Translations under genes and position numbers: made by a program
In this document: one piece after another, positions 7,892 to 13,797 of the stretch
How the letters are laid out: each line of letters begins with the position of its first letter
Numbering within the stretch: position 1 is the stretch's first letter
IMG/VR virus record: IMGVR_UViG_3300037225_000071
Location: 1 to 24,153 of that record
Length of the DNA: 24,153 bases
Reading direction: 5' to 3' (one strand)
Source: a virus
The notes under the pieces: generated by a model
What the model was told of the DNA's origin: nothing
Database searches by the model: none
What the model saw: the letters and a program-made list of their open reading frames with translations, nothing else

Positions 7892-9541
7892 TTATTTAAT
7901 TTGTGTAGTGAAACCATCGTTAATTATAATATTCCGGGCAATGCCTGTAGGTATTTCCTGAATCGTAATCTGAATTTGTGATGTTGAAATCACATTCTGA
8001 TTATCCGGGATAGTAACCTTCATTGCTGAAAGTTCCTTTGCTGTTACCATTGCATCCAAAGGAATAGTACAAAGATTTTCCCAAATTGCAATTGTATCTA
8101 CTGTTAAAGTACCATCTGCATTTACATACAATGGACTTGCAAGCTTAGGAATAATAGCAGCATAAACGCCTCTTTCTGCTTTGTCCATTGTTCTGTTCTT
8201 TTCAATAAAACAAAAATCATTTGTTTTTGCTATTGCAGTCCAGGAATCATTGAAGAAAGATCCTGATAAACCAACGATCTTATGTAAAAAAATATAATGC
8301 TGATCGTTGATTGCTCCAAGCTGTGTATCTGTTACATTACGTAAAAGATCGCCTGTTACAAATCCAGGATTGTCGTAATCTGTTCCTATGCTCACATTAA
8401 ACTTTTCAGGCCATGCGATGCAGTCTGAAACTGATGCAATTGAAATAGCGCCTAAAAGATTACCTGCGCCTGATACTGAATAACCCATAATAACCTTTAG
8501 GTTAGGCTGAATCAAAGTCCAATATTGAGTATTCCAAACCGATTGACCTAAACTTGACTGGATAGCCTGATAACAACCAGCGCCCCATGTAACCTTATCG
8601 CCTGTTGAGTACCCTGCTGTTGCTGAATAGGCAGCTTCGTAATAGTTGCCCTCTGCATGTATTGCAACGCTTACGTTATTACAACTTAATGTTGCAAGGT
8701 CAGAAAGTGCAGCTAATGATCCAGCAGATAAATCTGCATCTACAATTATATTTGATACTGGTTTATGTGCAGCTTGCAATGTAGTAGCTACTGCTTGCGT
8801 GGCTGTTACCTGCGAACTTGCAAAAGCAACCCCGTCAAGTGAAACAATCATTTGACGAATTGTTCCCTGTGAGTAGTTTTGCATAGTTGTAATTTCTGCA
8901 CCTGAATAAGTTGGTACGGGAAAAACACCTACGTATAACTGACCATTGGGATTTATTTCAAAGAAATCACTTATTTTTTTATGCCAAACCGCAAATTGTG
9001 ATCCGGTTGCTGTTGTTAATTGGGTTACTGTTGCTGTTGCTGTTCCTGCGCCACCTATTGCAGCCACACTTGTAAATGTTATACTAACAGTTATTGCAGC
9101 CTTACCCCATCCTGTCGGTGGAACTATTGTGACATTATATGTTGAACCGGCAGAACTAAACCCATGATATTGAGTATTAGCATTAATCGCTGCCCTTAGA
9201 GCTACAGCCTCAGCAGTTGCATCTGCGTATGGTGTTGCCGGAACAGTTACCTGACCTAAAAGAACACCTGCGAAAAATATTGAATCAATATCTCCGGCTG
9301 CGCCTTTTAGAGTTATAGCAACATTTCCACCTGTAGCCTTTACCTCATCTGAATAGTCAGTATCAATACCCAAATTTTCAGCATCTGCAACAGAAAAGAC
9401 TTGTTTGATCTTATTGTTGACATTGAATCCAGATGGATAGGTATTTGAATAAAGAACCATTGCAGAAATAAAGTCTTGTCCTGGCAATGTTTGACCCAAT
9501 CCTGTCTTACTTCTGAAAAACGTTACATTATTTAAAGCCAT
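7892..9541 (-). CDS. Contractile tail sheath protein (Mu gpL / DUF2586-like)
   Basis: The 549-aa protein is the largest tail structural protein next to the tube gene, as expected for the sheath. Residues 1-63 form the N-terminal arm and first domain. The C-terminal region has KNRTMDKAERGVYAAIIPKL (about 448-467) and AKELSAMKVTIPDNQNVISTSQIQ with a final strand (about 501-549), matching the handshake domain of DUF2586-like sheaths. Two insertions are visible: residues about 70-180, rich in Ala/Thr/Val, and 303-345, which carries a CBM5/12-like motif (YSTGDKVTWGAGCYQAIQSS...YWTLI). These are likely surface-exposed. It overlaps the preceding small gene by 14 bases. Confidence 0.85.
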   Translation of the reverse strand: MALNNVTFFRSKTGLGQTLPGQDFISAMVLYSNTYPSGFNVNNKIKQVFSVADAENLGIDTDYSDEVKATGGNVAITLKGAAGDIDSIFFAGVLLGQVTVPATPYADATAEAVALRAAINANTQYHGFSSAGSTYNVTIVPPTGWGKAAITVSITFTSVAAIGGAGTATATVTQLTTATGSQFAVWHKKISDFFEINPNGQLYVGVFPVPTYSGAEITTMQNYSQGTIRQMIVSLDGVAFASSQVTATQAVATTLQAAHKPVSNIIVDADLSAGSLAALSDLATLSCNNVSVAIHAEGNYYEAAYSATAGYSTGDKVTWGAGCYQAIQSSLGQSVWNTQYWTLIQPNLKVIMGYSVSGAGNLLGAISIASVSDCIAWPEKFNVSIGTDYDNPGFVTGDLLRNVTDTQLGAINDQHYIFLHKIVGLSGSFFNDSWTAIAKTNDFCFIEKNRTMDKAERGVYAAIIPKLASPLYVNADGTLTVDTIAIWENLCTIPLDAMVTAKELSAMKVTIPDNQNVISTSQIQITIQEIPTGIARNIIINDGFTTQIK

Positions 9542-9818
9542 TTTCTTCCTCTGTTATTGGTTTACGGCCTCTTTTAGGCATTTCCTGTTCCCGTATTTCT
9601 TCAACTTCTTCATTCTCTTTAACGGGTTTTGATAAATTATCAAAATCTTCCTTTGTTAACTTATGTAAATGAGTTATTGAAGTTGAAGCGTGATTTTTAG
9701 CGTGATGTTTATGCTCATCATAAAAGAAGTTGCCATCTTCTGTTGCCCACATTACTTTTACACCTTGTGCAAAGTAATGAGCCGCTTTTGCAAGCAGCTC
9801 TTCCTTTGTGTATGTCAT
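9528..9818 (-). CDS. Small charged protein between capsid and sheath genes, unknown
   Basis: The 96-aa product starts MTYTKEELLAKAAHYFAQG and has a His-rich centre (DEHKHHAKNHASTSITHLHKL, about 34-54). Its acidic C-terminal region ends in PKRGRKPITEEENG, an AT-hook-like R-G-R-K-P motif. It is encoded between the major capsid and sheath genes, sharing the A of ATG with the capsid stop (9818) and overlapping the sheath by 14 bases. The His cluster could bind metal and the RGRKP segment could touch DNA, but both are inference. No named family is recognised. Confidence 0.6.
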   Translation of the reverse strand: MTYTKEELLAKAAHYFAQGVKVMWATEDGNFFYDEHKHHAKNHASTSITHLHKLTKEDFDNLSKPVKENEEVEEIREQEMPKRGRKPITEEENGFK

Positions 9819-10774
9819 TACGAATTAGCCAATGTTAATGCTGCGATTCCTTTTGCATCTTTACGAAGGGCTACATTATGGAACATTACAAGTGCTGAGT
9901 AATATGAACCATAATATGCTGGATCGTCTTCACGGGCAAAGAACTTAATTGCACCCTGGGCTTTTGCAACGCAATCCTGTTGCCATGCCAATGCTCCAAG
10001 TGTATCTGTAGCTGCACCTGCTGCGCCAACTGCTTTTAATGTTGGATTTGCTCCACCGACGAATACATTGACTGTCGGACGTTGGAAAATATTAAACCCA
10101 AATATTTTAGCAACTGCACCGTCTTTTACCATTTCATCATCTGGTAAATAAAGGCGGCTACCTAAAATGGTTATGTTAGTGTTGATCAAATCAGCCCACA
10201 TATCTGAAGGAAACAATATAAAACGACCATCTTGAGGTACATTGTCCCTATCCATTTTGTTTTTCAACTGCAAAATGTCAAGTAGTTGTGTAAGCCTGCG
10301 TGATCCAGTTGCACCATTCTGAAATAATGTCGGATAAATTGCGTTGCTCAATGCCGTTAATGTGCCGGTAGTTTGATAAACTCCATCTACTGTTGTCGGA
10401 ACATAAAGTCCAGCAGCCCAATTGTAAGCCGCATCATCACCTATTTGCTGATTAATCAACTGGATTTTGTTTTTCATTACTGACATTCTCTTATCATAAG
10501 ACAATTGAATCTTTTCAATATTTCTGATAAGGATTGGATCAGTGGTGTACTCATCCAAATTGTAAATAACCTGATCGTCATTTCTTTCAACAACAGTAGC
10601 AGGTAAAATTAAACGATTTTTTATGACGGTGACGTTATTTCCGGCTTGCGGTACGTGTACAGCGTAATCATCAACATACTGGTCGTGTGACACAGATTGT
10701 TTGACAAATTCTGCACCGCGATAAAGATTTTCTTGAATATCTTTTATAAACGCCTCAATTCTTACTTGTGCCAT
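9818..10774 (-). CDS. Major capsid protein
   Basis: The 318-aa protein follows the protease/scaffold gene and the candidate decoration gene, the standard position of the major head subunit. The N-terminal region is helical (MAQVRIEAFIKDIQENLYRGAEFVKQS). It then has an extended hydrophobic strand region (AVHVPQAGNNVTVIKNRLILPATVVERND) like an HK97-fold E-loop, and a spine-helix region around 100-160. Residues 186-250 (GRFILFPSDMWADLI...) resemble the A-domain of Mu T-like and related capsid proteins. The C-terminus ends FHNVALRKDAKGIAALTLANS, a typical A-domain closing strand. There is no sign of an N-terminal scaffold segment, in keeping with a separate scaffold encoded upstream. Confidence 0.85.
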   Translation of the reverse strand: MAQVRIEAFIKDIQENLYRGAEFVKQSVSHDQYVDDYAVHVPQAGNNVTVIKNRLILPATVVERNDDQVIYNLDEYTTDPILIRNIEKIQLSYDKRMSVMKNKIQLINQQIGDDAAYNWAAGLYVPTTVDGVYQTTGTLTALSNAIYPTLFQNGATGSRRLTQLLDILQLKNKMDRDNVPQDGRFILFPSDMWADLINTNITILGSRLYLPDDEMVKDGAVAKIFGFNIFQRPTVNVFVGGANPTLKAVGAAGAATDTLGALAWQQDCVAKAQGAIKFFAREDDPAYYGSYYSALVMFHNVALRKDAKGIAALTLANS

Positions 10775-10775
10775 T

Positions 10776-11204
10776 TTAATTTATATTATATTTGTTAATT
10801 ACTCTGTAAGCTGTGCCATTGTAAAGAAGTGAAATCACTTGCTTTTTGTTAGCTGTAAGCGTTGGTGCTAATCCAACACATCCTGTTGCAAATGTTATAG
10901 TAAAAGGACTTGCTTTAGTTCCTGTTTGAACCTCTACATAAAGGAGTGATCCAACTTTCAACCCGGCATCAATTGTTACATTAATAGTCATATTAGCCTT
11001 TACTGTATCAGCGGCTGTTTCCAGATTACTCTGAATAGCATAGATACATGTATTATGAGCCAAAATAACATTGATCCCAGTGTCTGCCAATACAACTCTT
11101 TCGGCTTTACCTGCCGGAAAGCTGATATATGAATCATAAGCTGTTACTTGTGCCTGAACCGCTACTATAGCGAATAAAAAGGCAATTATTAATAGTTTTC
11201 TCAT
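10776..11204 (-). CDS. Putative head decoration protein with signal-peptide-like leader
   Basis: The 142-aa protein lies between the protease/scaffold and major capsid genes, exactly where head decoration proteins (gpD-like) are normally encoded. Its body is strand-rich and small-residue-rich (VTAYDSYISFPAGKAERVVLADTG..., SPFTITFATGCVGLAPTLTANKKQVISLLYNGTAYRVI), which fits a beta-sandwich decoration protein. Yet it starts MRKLLIIAFLFAIVAVQAQ, a clear Bacteroidota-type signal peptide. Either the decoration protein passes through the inner membrane, which is hard to reconcile with cytoplasmic head assembly, or it is a secreted factor that only shares the position. The start overlaps the protease stop by four bases. 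Confidence 0.6.
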   Translation of the reverse strand: MRKLLIIAFLFAIVAVQAQVTAYDSYISFPAGKAERVVLADTGINVILAHNTCIYAIQSNLETAADTVKANMTINVTIDAGLKVGSLLYVEVQTGTKASPFTITFATGCVGLAPTLTANKKQVISLLYNGTAYRVINKYNIN

Positions 11205-11773
11205 GATGCGTATTCCTTTTTGTAAAGTTTTTCGTAAGCTGTTGGAAAATCAATTGCAAACTTTTCAGCCTTTGCAGGTGCGTTCTTTTCAAATTCGCGC
11301 AATGTCTTATATCCATCTGGCAAAGGCATCTCGTCTTTTGTTTTGTCAATCACTGAATTGATTGAATTGTGAGGCATTGGGATACTGTCTACAATCTTCT
11401 TCAATCCGTCTGGATTAAGTGCGTAATCAGTAAGGAAAGAATCCTTAGCGGTTTCCATAATCTTACCTTGTTCGATTGCCTTGTTCAGGATCGCTTCGGT
11501 AACTGCTTTTTTGTTTGCTTCACTTTCTGATTTCAGGCTTTGATTTTCCTTTGTTAAACCTGTTACCAGATTTGTTAAAGAAGTAACCTGATCTGAAAGT
11601 TTATCAAATGTTACTTTGTCTACCATCGTTTCTGTTTTTAATTCATTTTCATTTTTGGCAACCTTTTTGCCTTTTTCGTCCACTTTAGTTTTACAACCCG
11701 GACAAGTAGCTACGTCTTTGCCTTCTGGAAAGTCAAATTCTTCGCCACATTTTTCACATTTTACTTTTGCCAT
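11201..11773 (-). CDS. Possible nested scaffold protein from internal start (Met215)
   Basis: The in-frame ATG at 11773 lies in the linker between the ClpP-fold domain and the zinc ribbon, and it begins MAKVKCEKCGEEFDF, a natural protein start. The bases upstream (AACAATTTAAATAATAGTACA) are A/T-rich with no competing structure, as usual for Bacteroidota translation starts. The product would be 190 aa containing zinc ribbon and scaffold coil without protease. Mu gene Z inside gene I and lambda Nu3 inside gene C are established cases of the same plan. No ribosome-profiling evidence is available, so this is inference from architecture. Confidence 0.4.
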   Translation of the reverse strand: MAKVKCEKCGEEFDFPEGKDVATCPGCKTKVDEKGKKVAKNENELKTETMVDKVTFDKLSDQVTSLTNLVTGLTKENQSLKSESEANKKAVTEAILNKAIEQGKIMETAKDSFLTDYALNPDGLKKIVDSIPMPHNSINSVIDKTKDEMPLPDGYKTLREFEKNAPAKAEKFAIDFPTAYEKLYKKEYAS

Positions 11774-12415
11774 TGTACTATTATTTAAATTGTTATATGC
11801 TTTATTTACTAAAATCATTAATTCTTTTGGAGACTCATTATTGATTATTGAAAGTCCATTCATCACACACCCCTTTGTCACAAAGCCCATTGCCTCGCAT
11901 TGTTTAGCGTTTAGCCATGTTTCCTGTGTCATCATTTGATCTATTCTTTCGGATGTCATTCCGGTTGCTTCTGTCAGAATAGTTATTAACTGGTCTTTTG
12001 CTGATTGAAGTCTTTTCTTTACAATTTCATCTGTCGTAGTCGCAATAGTCTCCCCACTCATAGAAGGCTCGTGCATCATAAATTGAGAATATGACGAAGC
12101 GAATTTCTTTGAACCCGTTTGATGAATTATGCCAGCCATTGAAGCGGCTACACCTTCATTATATGTATAAACCTGAGAATTTACACAACCGAAATTAGCG
12201 GCAACAATCGAAAGACCGTTTGTTATTTCGCCACCGTCTGAATTAATATGCTCTTTAATTATTTTTATTCCTGAATCATCATAAGACCTGATGAGTTGAG
12301 CGACATAATCACCATCAATCTTGTTACCATTATCAAATGAACCAATAGAGCCATATAAATAAATATCTGCAATTCCGGCTTTTTGATTTACAATAACTTT
12401 TAATTGATTTGACAT
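11201..12415 (-). CDS. ClpP-fold prohead protease fused to zinc ribbon and scaffold
   Basis: The 404-aa protein has three parts. Residues 1-185 form a ClpP/SppA-like serine protease (MEROPS S14-type) with the nucleophile in GVAASMAG (Ser92) and His115 in MMHEPS. The region QETWLNAKQCEAMGF (164-178) matches the end of the fold. A four-Cys zinc ribbon follows (CEKC at 220-223 and CPGC at 238-241). Residues about 260-404 form a coiled coil (TFDKLSDQVTSLTNLVTGLTKENQSL) plus a helical tail typical of scaffolds. Such proteins template the procapsid, then degrade the scaffold and themselves. The start codon is engaged in a hairpin with upstream bases. Met215 could start a nested scaffold. Confidence 0.85.
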   Translation of the reverse strand: MSNQLKVIVNQKAGIADIYLYGSIGSFDNGNKIDGDYVAQLIRSYDDSGIKIIKEHINSDGGEITNGLSIVAANFGCVNSQVYTYNEGVAASMAGIIHQTGSKKFASSYSQFMMHEPSMSGETIATTTDEIVKKRLQSAKDQLITILTEATGMTSERIDQMMTQETWLNAKQCEAMGFVTKGCVMNGLSIINNESPKELMILVNKAYNNLNNSTMAKVKCEKCGEEFDFPEGKDVATCPGCKTKVDEKGKKVAKNENELKTETMVDKVTFDKLSDQVTSLTNLVTGLTKENQSLKSESEANKKAVTEAILNKAIEQGKIMETAKDSFLTDYALNPDGLKKIVDSIPMPHNSINSVIDKTKDEMPLPDGYKTLREFEKNAPAKAEKFAIDFPTAYEKLYKKEYAS

Positions 12416-12442
12416 ACTTTGCTATTAGTCGAAAGCAAAGTA
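12415..12442 (-). promoter_or_regulatory. Hairpin abutting the protease start codon
   Basis: A perfect 9-base inverted repeat, TACTTTGCT and AGCAAAGTA, flanks a 10-base loop. On the minus strand its last base is the A of the protease ATG. In RNA it would sequester the initiation region, or in DNA it could be an operator. Three G-C pairs of nine make it modest in strength. It lies in the only non-coding gap inside the morphogenesis cluster, just downstream of a small HTH gene, so regulation of the capsid genes here is plausible. Confidence 0.5.
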
Positions 12443-12495
12443 ATGTATAAAGATTGTTATTATTTATATGTAGTCTAAATTAACATTGTAACATG

Positions 12496-12503
12496 CAAAA
12501 TTA
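12496..12503 (-). promoter_or_regulatory. Candidate -7 promoter box for the capsid operon
   Basis: On the minus strand, TAATTTTG fits the Bacteroidota -7 consensus TAnnTTTG exactly and would start a transcript about 80 bases before the protease ATG. The nearest upstream TTG is 23 bases away, slightly more than the usual 19-21, so the -33 part is weak. The adjoining sequence TTTTGCATGTTACAA resembles TTTGCATGTTGCAAA at 20479-20493 in the other regulatory gap. Confidence 0.35.
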
Positions 12504-12683
12504 ATATCTGAACCCGTTTTTCTTTTCAATTCCACTCGCTTCCAAATCGCGGTAAATAGTGGATTCATCTAAAAATAACTCATTTGCAATTCGTTGTATT
12601 TCCCGACCGGGATGTTTAGCTGTAGATATTCGTGAAGCAATCATTTCACGTCTTTTGTTTATTGAGACTTGGTTTTTTGGCAT
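12501..12683 (-). CDS. Small helix-turn-helix protein
   Basis: The 60-aa protein is basic at the N-terminus (MPKNQVSINKRREMIASRIS) and contains IQRIANELFLDESTIYRDLEASGI at about 30-53, a good helix-turn-helix with an IA-E-L-x-x-D-x-STIYRDL recognition helix. It is encoded inside the structural cluster, sharing one base with the tail terminator-like gene upstream, and its stop overlaps the candidate -7 box. It may regulate the capsid operon just downstream, or play a packaging role like small DNA-binding head proteins. Target DNA cannot be told from sequence. Confidence 0.6.
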   Translation of the reverse strand: MPKNQVSINKRREMIASRISTAKHPGREIQRIANELFLDESTIYRDLEASGIEKKNGFRY

Positions 12684-13246
12684 TATACGATATTATCAGT
12701 TATATCAATTAAAGTAGTGTCAATATTTGGATCAATAGTAACCGTACCGCCAACAGTAGCGTCAATCTGCGTTCCGATTACTGCCATTTCCTGAACTAAT
12801 GTTGAGAATATCAATTGTGAATCAAAAACACTACCATGGTCTTTTTCAAAATCATCTGATATAAGCCTTAATTGACCGTAGTTTGTGCCTTTCATTCCTT
12901 TTATAGCATACTTAACTTGTTCCATTAATACATCTTTATCCTTCCATGATTTAGTCTCATCTGCTAAACTATGGGTAAAAACATGAAGTACAATATTTTC
13001 AATGTAGTTTTGCTCACCTGATCCGTATGCGTTTGGCGTTTGGAGTTTTGGCGGTAAATAATTAGAACGTTCAAACTCAATAAATACCTTTGGAAATTTA
13101 AATTGCTTGTGATCTTCTATGTTAGCCAGGTTAGCTTGTGAATTCCATATATCAACATGATGCAATGTACCTGAAGGAGCTAATACTAAAACTTTCGCTT
13201 CTAATTGTCTTTGAATATCATTATATAATGTTAGCCTTATGCTCAT
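12683..13246 (-). CDS. Tail terminator-like protein (Mu gp37 type)
   Basis: The 187-aa product starts MSIRLTLYNDIQRQLEAKV and has the layout of tail terminator/completion proteins: an N-terminal helix, a strand region (FKFPKVFIEFERSNYLPP, about 48-65), then IENIVLHVFTHSLADETKS and a helical segment near 105-120. The last part (QLIFSTLVQEMAVIG...) returns to strand. These form a ring that caps the tail tube so the head can join. It overlaps the upstream completion gene by four bases. Assignment is from size, predicted layout and synteny with the neighbouring completion gene. Confidence 0.55.
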   Translation of the reverse strand: MSIRLTLYNDIQRQLEAKVLVLAPSGTLHHVDIWNSQANLANIEDHKQFKFPKVFIEFERSNYLPPKLQTPNAYGSGEQNYIENIVLHVFTHSLADETKSWKDKDVLMEQVKYAIKGMKGTNYGQLRLISDDFEKDHGSVFDSQLIFSTLVQEMAVIGTQIDATVGGTVTIDPNIDTTLIDITDNIV

Positions 13247-13797
13247 TTCAGTATATTATCAATTCTTTTCTTTAGCAAATCTAATATTTTTCTATCTAAT
13301 TTAGCACTATGTCCAATATAATTACGTTGTGGCATTGTAAATGAATGACTTCCTATTGATGTTTTTTGTTGAAACTTAGCCTTTTTTGGTCTTACAAACC
13401 TATTTTTTTTACCTCCAAAACTTAATGTATGCTTATGTTCTGGTATTGTTACTTCGCCACCTTCGTTATGGATTTCAGCATATTTGATGCCACGTGTACC
13501 TATTACTATTCCATCAAACTTATAAGACAATAAAGAAACAGAACGTCTTAAATGACCTGATTTAACCAATATTGCCCGTATTTTATTTGGGTTACGTTTA
13601 TCACTTCGGTCTTTCGTTGATCTTTTCTCCCAACCACTTTCACTAGCATCTGTTTGATGTCCTCCTTTTACAAACCCTTCTATAAAATGGTTCTGCGCAA
13701 GCTTACCAATTAATAACGGAAGATCATTTCGCTTTTCAGTAGTAAATTTATTAATTATTTTCTGAAAATCCCAATTACCGAACTTTTCTATTTGCAT
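13243..13797 (-). CDS. Phage virion morphogenesis / tail completion protein (Mu gpG, P2 gpS type)
   Basis: This 184-aa basic protein carries the hallmarks of the tail completion (virion morphogenesis) family. These are an N-terminal helical region, a W-E-K-R segment (DASESGWEKRSTKDRSD, about 50-66) and LVKSGHLRRSVSLLS (about 77-91). Further along come GIKYAEIHNEGGEV (about 103-116) and a C-terminal MPQRNYIGHSAKLDRKI (about 154-170). Residues 117-145 are an Arg/Lys/His-rich insertion. The family joins tail to head. Its stop overlaps the tail terminator gene by four bases, and its ATG shares base 13797 with the MuF gene. Confidence 0.8.
   Translation of the reverse strand: MQIEKFGNWDFQKIINKFTTEKRNDLPLLIGKLAQNHFIEGFVKGGHQTDASESGWEKRSTKDRSDKRNPNKIRAILVKSGHLRRSVSLLSYKFDGIVIGTRGIKYAEIHNEGGEVTIPEHKHTLSFGGKKNRFVRPKKAKFQQKTSIGSHSFTMPQRNYIGHSAKLDRKILDLLKKRIDNILK

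Noticed and set aside
8646-9167. Plus-strand ORFs opposite the sheath gene
   Set aside because: They are shadows of a long, well-supported coding frame, with no promoter and no separate protein features.
11134-11349. Minus-strand 71-aa ORF
   Set aside because: It is out of frame across the 3' end of the protease/scaffold gene and the signal peptide of the next gene, both well supported.
11616-11939. Plus-strand 107-aa ORF
   Set aside because: It is antisense to the zinc ribbon and scaffold portion of the protease gene; no features of its own.
13243-13797. Immunity gene for the MuF-fused toxin-like domains
   Set aside because: The next downstream gene clearly matches the tail completion family, so it is not an immunity protein; none is seen nearby.
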